NCBI GenBank assembly: GCA_900549355.1
Contig: UROA01000115.1
Location: forward strand, 1-5,945
Origin: an uncultured Collinsella sp.
GTDB lineage: Bacteria; Actinomycetota; Coriobacteriia; Coriobacteriales; Coriobacteriaceae
Direction: 5' to 3'
Length of the DNA stretch: 5,945 bases
The notes below the pieces were generated by a model that saw nothing but the letters and a program-made list of their open reading frames with translations, was not told where the DNA came from and searched no databases. Below, piece by piece: positions 1-5,893 of the stretch (the stretch's first letter is position 1; each line of letters begins with the position of its first letter). Made by a program: the position numbers and the translations under genes.

Positions 1-18
1 AAGCTTCTTTCCGGAATC

Positions 19-58
19 CCGGTAAATTTCCCGCAACGGGAGGTTTACCGGTTTTTTT
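19..58 (+). terminator. Intrinsic terminator of an upstream gene
   Basis: A 15-bp stem (19-33 paired with 37-51, including two G-T wobbles) closes on the 3-nt loop CAA and is followed directly by seven T residues (52-58). This is a textbook rho-independent terminator reading left to right. The gene it ends lies to the left of the window. It isolates rimM from upstream transcription, so rimM needs its own promoter. Confidence 0.85.
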
Positions 59-61
59 CAT

Positions 62-69
62 TACTTTTG
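62..69 (+). promoter_or_regulatory. Possible Bacteroidetes -7 promoter element
   Basis: TACTTTTG matches the Bacteroidetes -7 consensus TAnnTTTG and sits just after the upstream terminator, where a promoter for rimM would be expected. No clear -33 TTTG is visible at the usual distance upstream, so the call rests on one element. Transcription from here would give a GC-rich leader of about 170 nt before the rimM start. Apart from short self-complementary pieces such as 81-92, nothing else recognisable was seen in that leader. Confidence 0.3.
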
Positions 70-244
70 CAGATAGTCCCATGCGGGCGCATCCCGTGCG
101 GGAATCGTCCGGCAAGGCACAGCGAGGCGCTGCACGGCACGACAAGGCGGCAGCACAGCGGGGCCGGGTGTAACGGAGCGGCCGGGATACCCGCTTCCCC
201 CGTTCCGCACCGCGATACGGACATAAGAGAAAAAACGAACCGAT

Positions 245-775
245 ATGAGCGTTACTATTCCCGCAGGCAGGATCAACAGGCTTTTCGGCACCGACGGAGG
301 TGTGATGCTGTCGCTCTATGCCGATTTCCCGGAGGAATTCGATACCGGCACCCCGCTGCTGGTCACGATCGACGCCCTCGAAGTGCCGCTCTACTGCGAA
401 CGCTTCGAACGCCGCGGCACCTCGGGCGCCGTGGCCTCATTCGCCGATTTCGACACCGAGCGCCGGGCTCAGGAACTCGTCGGGCTTGAATTCCGTATCG
501 AATGCGACGAGGACGAAGACGACGAATTCTACCTGGAAGACCTGATCGGCTTCGCCGTGACCTGCACCGAAGCGGGCGCGGACGGCGCAAAGGGAGCGGC
601 CGCCTTCACGGGTTCGGTCACGGACTACTACGACAGCGACGCCAACCCGCTTTTCGAGCTGGAGATCGGCGGCCGCACGGTGCTCCTCCCCGCCGCCGAG
701 GAGTTCATCGCCCATATCGACTTCGGGGGGCGCACGATGAAACTGGTGCTGCCCGAAGGGCTGCTCGACCTGTAA
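245..775 (+). CDS. rimM: Ribosome maturation factor RimM
   Basis: RimM binds ribosomal protein S19 and helps mature the head of the 30S subunit in the cytoplasm. The 176-residue product has the usual family length and two-domain layout. An N-terminal RimM barrel spans about residues 5-85, with a G-R-I-N-R-L-F-G start in place of the common hydrophobic-G-x-x-K-x-H-G motif, and FADFDTERRAQELVG at 66-80. An acidic linker (88-94) leads to a PRC-barrel domain that opens with FYLEDLIGF (95-103), contains NPLFELEIGG, LLPAAEEFI and HIDFGGRTMKL, and ends in LPEGLLDL, an ending typical of Bacteroidetes RimM. The ATG at 245 places the first motif at the expected distance. The upstream bases are A-rich (229-238) with no Shine-Dalgarno, as is normal in Bacteroidetes. 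The next ORF begins 14 nt downstream, suggesting cotranscription. The domain match and ending make this call firm; genus-level origin (Alistipes-like) is inference. Confidence 0.9.
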   Translation: MSVTIPAGRINRLFGTDGGVMLSLYADFPEEFDTGTPLLVTIDALEVPLYCERFERRGTSGAVASFADFDTERRAQELVGLEFRIECDEDEDDEFYLEDLIGFAVTCTEAGADGAKGAAAFTGSVTDYYDSDANPLFELEIGGRTVLLPAAEEFIAHIDFGGRTMKLVLPEGLLDL

Positions 776-789
776 ATAACAATATTACT

Positions 790-840
790 ATGGCACGTGT
801 CGTAATCGGACTTTCGGGCGGCGTCGATTCGGCGGCCCTG
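790..840 (+). pseudogene. mnmA: mnmA 5' fragment (tRNA 2-thiouridylase, first ~16 codons)
   Basis: This is the Bacteroidales part of the chimeric ORF. The first residues, MARVVIGLSGGVDSAA, fit the universal MnmA start, in which a short beta strand leads into the ATP-pyrophosphatase loop SGGVDS. MnmA thiolates uridine 34 of Lys, Glu and Gln tRNAs. The rest of MnmA (well over 300 residues) is missing. Other PP-loop enzymes (GuaA, NadE, ThiI) share SGGVDS, but not usually so close to the N-terminus. The 14-nt gap to rimM fits a shared transcript. The right limit is uncertain because the sequence is shared with rho from about 811. Confidence 0.65.
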
Positions 841-1245
841 TATCCGCCCAAGCGCTTCCTGGGCGCAGCCCGTAATATCGAGAACGGTGGCTCGCTCACC
901 ATCCTGGCCTCTGCCCTCATCGACACCGGTTCCAAGATGGACGAGGTCATCTTTGAGGAGTTCAAGGGCACCGGCAACATGGAGCTTAAGCTCGACCGCG
1001 ACCTAGCCGATCGCCGCATCTTCCCGGCTATCGACCCCGTTGCCTCCGGTACGCGTAACGAGGACCTGTTGGTCGACAAGCAGATGCGTCCGTTTGTCTT
1101 TGGTCTACGTCGCATTCTTGCCGGCATGAACAACACCGAGCGCGCGGCCGCATCGTTTATCAAGGGTCTAAAGGGCACCAACACCAACCAGGAGTTCCTG
1201 GTGCGTTCGGCCAAAAAGCACAGCGACTACGAGCAGACGTTCTAG
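790..1245 (+). CDS. rho: Chimeric ORF: MnmA N-terminus joined in frame to Rho C-terminus
   Basis: The 151-residue ORF is not a normal gene. Residues 1-16 read as the start of the tRNA 2-thiouridylase MnmA, with the PP-loop motif SGGVDS (9-14). From residue 17-18 on it is the C-terminal third of the hexameric RNA helicase and transcription termination factor Rho: YPPKRFLGAARN (18-29), GGSLTILASAL, TGSKMDEVIFEEFKGTGN with the R-loop KGTGN (59-63), RRIFPAID (75-82), SGTR with the arginine finger R89 (E. coli R366), and the family's C-terminal helix with K-x-T-N near the end. The Rho RNA-binding domain, Walker A and Walker B are absent. The join falls in the Rho Q-loop, where intact Rho also reads L-S/T-G-G-V-D, so MnmA and Rho overlap over about 811-840. 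Start at ATG 790 (MnmA start) and stop TAG 1243-1245 (Rho stop). A full mnmA and a full rho are expected in the two source genomes. An encoded fusion protein is very unlikely. Confidence 0.88.
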   Translation: MARVVIGLSGGVDSAALYPPKRFLGAARNIENGGSLTILASALIDTGSKMDEVIFEEFKGTGNMELKLDRDLADRRIFPAIDPVASGTRNEDLLVDKQMRPFVFGLRRILAGMNNTERAAASFIKGLKGTNTNQEFLVRSAKKHSDYEQTF

Positions 1246-1282
1246 GTTGTAATCCACACGCAGCGTTAATCATCAATGCGAT

Positions 1283-1316
1283 AAAGGGTCGGGGCTTTGA
1301 GCCTCGGCCCTTTTCT
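1283..1316 (+). terminator. Intrinsic terminator downstream of rho
   Basis: A 14-bp stem (1283-1296 with 1300-1313, two G-T wobbles) closes on the loop TTG. The right arm ends in a T run (1311-1314) followed by CTATAT. It lies 38 nt after the Rho stop codon and reads in the same direction, so it ends the rho transcript. The following genes therefore need a separate promoter. Confidence 0.85.
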
Positions 1317-1393
1317 ATATCGCCGCTTCGCACTTATTTTTGACCATAAGACTTGCAAGCAGCAGGTTTCCCGTTTCAATCCGACATCGTCGC

Positions 1394-1422
1394 TTGCAAT
1401 CGACAGGGCGGTTTCGCATAAT
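1394..1422 (+). promoter_or_regulatory. Sigma70-type promoter for the 466-aa protein / vanZ operon
   Basis: A -35 box TTGCAA (1394-1399, 4 of 6 matches to TTGACA) is separated by exactly 17 nt from a -10 box CATAAT (1417-1422, 5 of 6 matches to TATAAT). It lies between the rho terminator and the next gene on the same strand. Transcription would start near 1429, giving a leader of about 130 nt. Confidence 0.6.
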
Positions 1423-1450
1423 AGCTTTTAAGCTTCGCGACGGAAAACGC

Positions 1451-1501
1451 AGATGAAACGAACCATATACCGTTGCTTTGGGGCATAGCCCCGCTTCATC
1501 T
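1451..1501 (+). promoter_or_regulatory. Structured leader element upstream of the 466-aa protein
   Basis: Within the predicted leader, AGATGAA (1451-1457) is complementary to TTCATCT (1495-1501). Inside it, GGGGC (1480-1484) pairs with GCCCC (1488-1492) around a 3-nt loop. The two helices enclose a 22-nt unpaired strand, which could form a small folded element. No known riboswitch class was recognised, and there is no T run, so it is not a terminator. It may simply be chance pairing. Confidence 0.25.
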
Positions 1502-1558
1502 TCTCTCGCGCAGCCAACTGAATGATGCGATTTGGGTGCTGGAAGATGGGGAGAGCTC

Positions 1559-2959
1559 ATGGCTTCTTCTGATGCAACACAACGAGCAGTCCTTGCCGGA
1601 CTTTCGTGCGGGATCGGCCTTGCCGCTCCCGTGGTTATGTATGCCGCGACGCTGCCGTTTTCGTCGGTGAACGAGACGGTCGTGGCGGGTGCGGTTCCCT
1701 TCGCCGTGGGTGCGGTGGCGGGCGTGGGTATCTATGCCGCCTCGCTGGGTATCTCCGAGTACCGTGCGCAGCGTGAAGAGCGTCTGTTCCAGCCCGATGC
1801 CATGGGCGGTGCCGCCAATCTCAATCAGCATCAAAGCGAGTTCAAGACCGCCTCGATTCCAGCCCAGCAGCAGGATGCGACTCCTTACGCTGCGACTTCT
1901 GCTTCTCAGGCTCAGGCGGAGCAGTCTACCTCGGCATTCCTTTCCGGCCTGACTGGTGCGTTCCAGCGCCGTCATGCCGATGACGGTGTCCCTACCATCG
2001 CTCGAGCCGCAGATGCTATGGACGAGGACGAGGCTTGGTCCATGATCGACAGTATGCTCGACGACGATTCGCCGGTGAGCTGCGACCCTGCACACTCGCG
2101 CGACGTCTATCAAGTCGCCATCGACGAGCTCACCAACGGCGGGCAGACCGGCTCCTTCAATCGCGACGACATCGCCGCCGCGGCACGCGCCGTGTCTGGT
2201 TCCCAGGCCGCCCCTGCGGGCAGCACGGCGGCTTTCGTGGCACTCGTTGCCAACGCGGCAGCCAATAACGCCTACAACGCTACCTCGGCGGACGCGAACG
2301 CTTCTGCCGACAATTCGTACGTTGATGAAGCCATGACTGCGGACGAGGAGGCCGTTGCCGCCCGCCGTGCCGCCGAGAGCTCGCTTTGGGGCGCTCCTGC
2401 CCAGCAGCAGGCGGCTGAGGCTGCGCCGTACAATGCAAACCTCGCCAGCATGCCTATCATCTCCGGTGCCGCGGACATCGATCTCGATGACCTCGATGAG
2501 CCTGCGGCCATCACCGCATCGATTGATGTCCAAGATCGCATCGACACCGGCGACCTTCCGGACGCCTCGCTCGAGGTTGATGTTCCCATGGCCTATTACT
2601 CGGGCCACGAGGACATGTGGGCCGCCGCCACCGCGATTCTGGATGAGATTGACGAGCCTGCTCCTGTTGCAGCCCCCGCTCCCGTCGCTGCCCCTCAGCC
2701 TGCTGCCCCCGCCTATGTCGGCCGTCACAGTGCTGTTTTCCCCGAGGATACTGCCCGTATCTCACGCGAGAGCATCGAGCGGGCCGAGGCTATTGCCGCC
2801 GGCATTATGGAAAACCGTCGTCACGAGCGCGTCAATCAGATCCTCGAGGAAGAGATCGAGCGCCTGCAGTCCTCTACCGCCAAGCGTACGGGCCGTGCCT
2901 ATCTGAGCGTTATCGAGGGCGGTACCGCCAGCTTCGCGCCGCTCCGCGCGGAGGCATAA
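1559..2959 (+). CDS. Hypothetical protein with two N-terminal membrane helices and a long acidic Ala-rich tail
   Basis: I do not recognise a family. The 466-residue product starts at ATG 1559, preceded by GGGGAGAG (1548-1555) at good spacing; the in-frame TTG at 1532 lacks such a site. Two hydrophobic segments, about residues 10-34 and 40-65, are small-residue-rich (Gly/Ala) and joined by a short polar turn, so they should form a membrane hairpin. A basic stretch (67-75, YRAQREERL) suggests the long C-terminal part stays in the cytoplasm. Residues about 78-365 are rich in Ala, Gln, Ser and Asp and look mostly disordered, with acidic islands at 155-170 and 306-314 and another at 350-366. A Pro-Ala linker (366-385, repeated A-P-V-A-A-P) leads to a charged helix (about 397-443, with EEEIERL) that could be a coiled coil, then a short basic/hydrophobic end. 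This layout suggests a membrane-anchored scaffold or envelope protein of Coriobacteriia, but that is inference only. vanZ starts 7 nt after its stop. Confidence 0.85.
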   Translation: MASSDATQRAVLAGLSCGIGLAAPVVMYAATLPFSSVNETVVAGAVPFAVGAVAGVGIYAASLGISEYRAQREERLFQPDAMGGAANLNQHQSEFKTASIPAQQQDATPYAATSASQAQAEQSTSAFLSGLTGAFQRRHADDGVPTIARAADAMDEDEAWSMIDSMLDDDSPVSCDPAHSRDVYQVAIDELTNGGQTGSFNRDDIAAAARAVSGSQAAPAGSTAAFVALVANAAANNAYNATSADANASADNSYVDEAMTADEEAVAARRAAESSLWGAPAQQQAAEAAPYNANLASMPIISGAADIDLDDLDEPAAITASIDVQDRIDTGDLPDASLEVDVPMAYYSGHEDMWAAATAILDEIDEPAPVAAPAPVAAPQPAAPAYVGRHSAVFPEDTARISRESIERAEAIAAGIMENRRHERVNQILEEEIERLQSSTAKRTGRAYLSVIEGGTASFAPLRAEA

Positions 2960-2966
2960 CTTCTGC

Positions 2967-3416
2967 ATGGTTAAGATCAATCGAAAATGGGCGGTTGTAA
3001 CCTGCCTGATGGCGCTCTTGATCTGGGGCAATTCGCTGGTTCCCGGCTCGGGGTCGGGCTCGCTGAGCCTGACGGTCATGGAAGCTATCCGCGGTTTCCT
3101 GCACGGCGTGGGACTTCCATATGAATGGGTGACCAACTTTGTTGTTCGCAAGTGCGCGCATTTTACCGAGTATATGGTGCTCGGCATCTTGGCAACGCAC
3201 GCCTTTGATTTTGAGGGCCGGCGCACCTTTGACGTGCTGCTGCCCACGGCGGTGTTCCTGCTGCTGATTCCCTCGATCGACGAGACGATTCAGCTCTTTG
3301 TGCCGGGACGCGCCGGCATGATCACCGATGTGATGATCGACTGCTGTGGAGCGGCAACGGGCGTTGTGCTCCGATATCTCTTACGGTCGCTGATGTGCGC
3401 CAAAAAGGCCGCCTAG
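2967..3416 (+). CDS. VanZ-family membrane protein
   Basis: The 149-residue integral membrane protein carries the conserved VanZ-like signature. An RKCAHFTEYMVLG motif (61-73) is followed by SIDETIQLFVPGR (103-115) and ITDVMIDCCGAATG (119-132), with the family's paired Asp/Glu, Gln and Arg residues in place. Hydrophobic segments lie at about 8-25, 67-80, 88-104 and 122-140. VanZ of the enterococcal Tn1546 cluster gives low-level teicoplanin resistance, but most chromosomal VanZ-like proteins have no assigned role and are probably envelope-related; no van cluster is present here, so resistance should not be inferred. The start ATG at 2967 lies 7 nt after the preceding stop. A GGAGG (2950-2954) inside the end of the upstream gene may serve it, at a long spacing of 12 nt, so translation may be coupled. 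Its stop codon lies inside the left arm of the downstream terminator. Confidence 0.88.
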   Translation: MVKINRKWAVVTCLMALLIWGNSLVPGSGSGSLSLTVMEAIRGFLHGVGLPYEWVTNFVVRKCAHFTEYMVLGILATHAFDFEGRRTFDVLLPTAVFLLLIPSIDETIQLFVPGRAGMITDVMIDCCGAATGVVLRYLLRSLMCAKKAA

Positions 3417-3448
3417 GACGTATTGTTTGGTCCTAGGCGGCCTTTTTT
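3402..3448. terminator. Bidirectional terminator between vanZ and the fructokinase gene
   Basis: An uninterrupted 18-bp stem (3402-3419 with 3430-3447) encloses a 10-nt loop. The plus-strand side ends in six T residues (3443-3448) and the minus-strand side in the complement of AAAAA (3402-3406), so it can stop transcription from both converging units. The vanZ TAG (3414-3416) is inside the left arm. The fructokinase stop lies 83 nt away on the other side, and the spacer 3449-3530 holds no other feature I can support. Confidence 0.9.
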
Positions 3449-3530
3449 ATTTGAGGGCTTATATGAGGCGTGGTGGCGTCGTTCCATTGGTCGGATTTGC
3501 CGGGCGCGCCACGCCCTGTGGGTGCGTCTG

Positions 3531-4421
3531 CTACTGAAGCGCCTGTGCGCCCAAGGCCAAGCAGCCCATGATGCCCTGCTTGCCCTCGAGGCTGTTGTTG
3601 ACGATGTAGGTATCGATGTCGTTGACCTCGGGCGTGACGATATAGCCGTTGAGCATTTCGGCACACTTTTTGCGTGCGAGCGGCACGATGGGGGTGTGGT
3701 CGGCCACGCCGCCACCGATGATGATCTTTTGCGGCGCGTAGCACAGCGTGTAGGTCATGAGCGCCTGTGCCAGATAGCCTGCGAGCAGGTCCATGGCCTC
3801 CGGGTCATCGGCCATGTCTCCGGCGCTCTTGCCATCCCAGCGCTTTTTAACGCCGGGGCCGGCGATGAGGCCCTCGAGGCAGTTGTCGTGGAAGGGGCAG
3901 GCGCTATGCTCACCGATGGTGTCGCGCGGGTCGCGCGTGACCAGGATGTGGCCGGCCTCGGGATGCATCATGCCGTGCACGAGCTTACCGCCCGAGAGCA
4001 CGCCGGCGCCCACGCCGGTGCCGATGGTCAGATACACAACGTCAGTGAGGCCCTGGGCGCAACCAAAGGTGACCTCGCCCAGGCAGGCGACGTTGACGTC
4101 GGTGTCGTAGCCACAGGGGATATTGAGCTCGTTTTGGATGGTGCCCAGCAGGTCGAAGTAGCGCCATGCCGTTTTGGGCGTCTCCAGGATCTTGCCGTAT
4201 TGGGGCGAGGCAGGGTTGACTGCGGTGGGGCCAAAGGCGCCGATGCCCAGCGCGGCGATGCCCTTGTCGGCAAACCATGCGTTGACGGCCTCGACAGTCT
4301 CCTGCGGGGTCGTGGTCGCGACCTGCTCGCGCTCCAGGACCGTACCGTCTGCATAGCCCGTGGCGCAGACCATCTTGGTGCCGCCGGCCTCGAGCGCTCC
4401 GATAAGCTGCTGTTCTGCCAT
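3531..4421 (-). CDS. ROK-family fructokinase (zinc-containing type)
   Basis: Predicted to phosphorylate fructose to fructose-6-phosphate with ATP in the cytoplasm (EC 2.7.1.4). The 296-residue length is normal for the family. The N-terminal phosphate-binding motif GALEAGGTK (8-16) is followed by GIGAFGPTAVNP (59-70), a substrate-side motif typical of fructokinases such as B. subtilis YdhR. DTDVNVACLGE (106-116) holds the probable catalytic base D108, and LTIGTGVGAG (131-140) is the second phosphate loop. The zinc site is intact: H158 in HPEAGH, C175, H178 and C181 in CPFHDNC, then LEGLIAGPG. A C-terminal IIIGGG motif completes the ATP site. Start ATG at 4421-4419 has AGGA (4430-4427) five nucleotides upstream. 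It appears monocistronic, bounded by its own promoter and the bidirectional terminator. The exact sugar (fructose versus mannose or glucosamine-type substrates) is inferred from motif likeness, not shown. Confidence 0.9.
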   Translation of the reverse strand: MAEQQLIGALEAGGTKMVCATGYADGTVLEREQVATTTPQETVEAVNAWFADKGIAALGIGAFGPTAVNPASPQYGKILETPKTAWRYFDLLGTIQNELNIPCGYDTDVNVACLGEVTFGCAQGLTDVVYLTIGTGVGAGVLSGGKLVHGMMHPEAGHILVTRDPRDTIGEHSACPFHDNCLEGLIAGPGVKKRWDGKSAGDMADDPEAMDLLAGYLAQALMTYTLCYAPQKIIIGGGVADHTPIVPLARKKCAEMLNGYIVTPEVNDIDTYIVNNSLEGKQGIMGCLALGAQALQ

Positions 4422-4459
4422 AGTATTCCTCTCTCTGGGACGAGTTGCTCCGTGACTAA

Positions 4460-4487
4460 AGTATAGAGCTCTAAACCATTTAAGAAA
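4460..4487 (-). promoter_or_regulatory. Putative promoter of the fructokinase gene
   Basis: Read on the minus strand, a good -10 box TATACT (4465-4460) is preceded at 16 nt by a weak -35 TTTCTT (4487-4482). It lies between the aminotransferase terminator and the fructokinase start and would give a leader of about 30 nt. The -10 box carries the call; the -35 box is poor. Confidence 0.45.
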
Positions 4488-4493
4488 GCGCTA

Positions 4494-4537
4494 TAAAAAG
4501 AAGCCTCGCAACGCGGCGGGCGGTGCGAGGCTTCTTT
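4494..4537 (-). terminator. Terminator of the aminotransferase gene
   Basis: A perfect 14-bp stem (4497-4510 with 4524-4537) with a 13-nt GC-rich loop lies 25 nt beyond the aminotransferase stop. On the minus strand the stem runs into a TTTTTATA tract (complement of 4493-4499). It therefore separates the aminotransferase unit from the fructokinase unit, although both are on the same strand. Confidence 0.8.
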
Positions 4538-4562
4538 GGTTGCTTTAGTTGCCGGGCCGTCC

Positions 4563-5744
4563 TTACCCGCGCGGCTTGATTTTATCACGTAGCGACTTGA
4601 GGTTCTCCAGTGCCGCATTAAGCGTCTCGTTCCGCTTGGCAAAGTGGAAACGAATCAGATGGTTGACGGGCTCGCGGAAGAAGCTCGAGCCGGGCACGGC
4701 GCCCACGCCCACCTTGGATGCGAGGTCCTCGCAGAATTCGAGGTCGCTGTCATAGCCAAACTCAGAGATGTCCATCATGACGTAGTAAGCGCCCTGCGGC
4801 ACGTTGTGCTCAAGACCGATGCTATCGAGCCCCTGGCAGAACAGGTCGCGCTTGGCGGTGTAGAGGTCGAGGACCTCCTGGTAATAGCTGTCGTCGAAGT
4901 TGAGGGCGGTGACGACAGCTTCCTGCAGGGGAGCGGCGGCACCCACGGTGAGGAAGTCGTGGACCTTCTTGATGCGCTCGGTGATTTGGGCCGGGGCAAT
5001 GGTGTAGCCAAGACGCCAGCCGGTGATGGAGTACGTCTTAGACAGCGAACTGCAGCTGATGGTTCGCTCGAACATGTCGGGCAGCGTGGCCATATAGACG
5101 TGCTCGTGGGGCGCGTAGACGATGTGCTCGTATACCTCGTCGGTGATGCAGTAGGCGTCGTACTTTTTGCAGAGGTCGGCGATAAAGGTGAGCTCCTCGC
5201 GCGTAAAGACCTTGCCGCAGGGGTTGGAAGGGTTGCACAGGACGATGGCCTTGGGGTCGTTGTCGCGGAAGGCCGCCTCGAGCACCTCACGGTCAAAGTC
5301 GAATGTGGGCGGGTTGAGCGGCACGTAGATGGGCTCGGCGCCCGAAAGGATCGTGTCGGCGCCGTAGTTCTCGTAGAATGGCGAGAAGATGACGACCTTG
5401 TCGCCGGGGTTCGTGACCGTCATCATGGCGGCCATCATGGCCTCGGTGGAGCCGCAGGTGACTACGATATTCTCGTTGGGGTTCACCGGCATGCCCATAA
5501 AGTGCTCCTGTTTGGCGGCGAGCGCCTCGCGCATGGCCTGGGAGCCCCAGGTGATGGAGTACTGGTGATAGAGCGGCTTGGGGTCGCTGGCGATGGCGCT
5601 GAGGCTGTTGAGCAGCTGCGCCGGGGGATCGAAGTCGGGGAAGCCCTGCGAGAGATTGACGGCGCCATACTTATTGGAGATGCGTGTCATGCGGCGGATG
5701 ACCGAATCGGTAAACGTTGCCGTGCGGTTGGATAGTTCTTTCAT
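4563..5744 (-). CDS. Class I/II pyridoxal-phosphate aminotransferase
   Basis: A fold-type I PLP enzyme that moves an amino group between an amino acid and a 2-oxo acid in the cytoplasm. In the 393-residue product, VNLSQGFPDFDPP (29-41) is the N-terminal substrate-pocket motif, TCGSTEAM (96-103) binds the cofactor phosphate, and NPSNPCGKV (171-179) holds the PLP-contacting N174. ITDEVYEH (200-207) supplies D202 and Y205. SSLSKTYSITGWRLGY (232-247) carries the Schiff-base lysine K236 and R244, and HLIRFHFA (362-369) has the carboxylate-binding R365. All key residues are present. The SQGFPDFDPP style is closest to the YbdL / kynurenine aminotransferase-like group (methionine, aromatic or glutamine donors), but the substrate cannot be fixed from sequence. 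Start at ATG 5744-5742 is chosen because GAAAGGA (5756-5750) lies five nucleotides upstream; an in-frame ATG six codons earlier lies before that site. Likely a single-gene unit. Confidence 0.9.
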   Translation of the reverse strand: MKELSNRTATFTDSVIRRMTRISNKYGAVNLSQGFPDFDPPAQLLNSLSAIASDPKPLYHQYSITWGSQAMREALAAKQEHFMGMPVNPNENIVVTCGSTEAMMAAMMTVTNPGDKVVIFSPFYENYGADTILSGAEPIYVPLNPPTFDFDREVLEAAFRDNDPKAIVLCNPSNPCGKVFTREELTFIADLCKKYDAYCITDEVYEHIVYAPHEHVYMATLPDMFERTISCSSLSKTYSITGWRLGYTIAPAQITERIKKVHDFLTVGAAAPLQEAVVTALNFDDSYYQEVLDLYTAKRDLFCQGLDSIGLEHNVPQGAYYVMMDISEFGYDSDLEFCEDLASKVGVGAVPGSSFFREPVNHLIRFHFAKRNETLNAALENLKSLRDKIKPRG

Positions 5745-5893
5745 GCCGGTCCTTTCGAGCATTTGCAGTGGGGCAAGTTTACTCCTATGGAACCGGTAGG
5801 ATTTGTCCGAAATGGATCAAAAAAACTCTTTGGTTGATTTCCGATCTCAGCCGAACACTTTGAGCGGATAGGCCGTTCCCGCAGTTAGCTGAA
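5745..5893. other. Upstream region of the aminotransferase gene, no gene seen
   Basis: Apart from the ribosome binding site at 5756-5750 (minus strand), I cannot support a strong promoter here. TAAACT on the minus strand (5783-5778) is a possible weak -10 box with no convincing -35. An imperfect hairpin is formed by TCCG-AT-CTCA (5840-5849) and TGAGCGGA (5861-5868) around an 11-nt loop, with a 2-nt bulge. No convincing ORF was found in this stretch on either strand. Confidence 0.4.

Noticed and set aside
61..291. Minus-strand 76-codon frame over the rimM leader
   Set aside because: It overlaps the rimM start, has no ribosome binding site or recognisable motif, and is typical of chance frames in GC-rich DNA.
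502..789. Upstream extension of the chimeric ORF from 502 through the end of rimM
   Set aside because: That stretch is an Arg-rich out-of-frame reading of rimM. The MnmA start at 790 follows rimM at normal spacing.
790..1245. A genuine novel MnmA-Rho fusion or a mini-Rho termination regulator
   Set aside because: The product lacks the MnmA core and the Rho RNA-binding domain, Walker A and Walker B. The join lies exactly where the two genes share a short coding tract, and the flanking genes look like different phyla.
1532..1558. TTG start nine codons upstream for the 466-aa protein
   Set aside because: The ribosome binding site at 1548-1555 lies between the TTG and the ATG and is correctly spaced for the ATG at 1559.
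1496..2728. Minus-strand open frame of 410 codons opposite the 466-aa protein
   Set aside because: The plus-strand frame has a ribosome binding site, a promoter, plausible membrane helices and an operon partner. The minus frame is Arg/Gly-rich with none of these.
2967..3416. Glycopeptide resistance gene
   Set aside because: Only the general VanZ-like fold is supported. No vanA/H/X/R/S genes are nearby, and chromosomal VanZ-like proteins are common without resistance.
3423..4466. Long open frame (347 codons) on the plus strand opposite the fructokinase gene
   Set aside because: It is antisense to a gene with complete ROK motifs. It is low-complexity in composition (Val, Gly, Asp, Ala-rich), has no recognisable motif, and arises from GC-rich third positions.
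4644..5735. Long open frame (363 codons) on the plus strand opposite the aminotransferase gene
   Set aside because: It shadows a gene with all PLP-enzyme residues. The translated sequence is a Gly/Val/Asp-rich mirror with no family features.
5745..5762. Earlier ATG (5762-5760) as the aminotransferase start
   Set aside because: The GAAAGGA site at 5756-5750 lies downstream of it and fits the ATG at 5744. The family alignment does not need the extra six residues.
5819..5825. T run on the minus strand (complement of AAAAAAA) as a terminator upstream of the aminotransferase
   Set aside because: No stem lies directly before it; the nearest hairpin (5840-5868) ends about 15 nt away.
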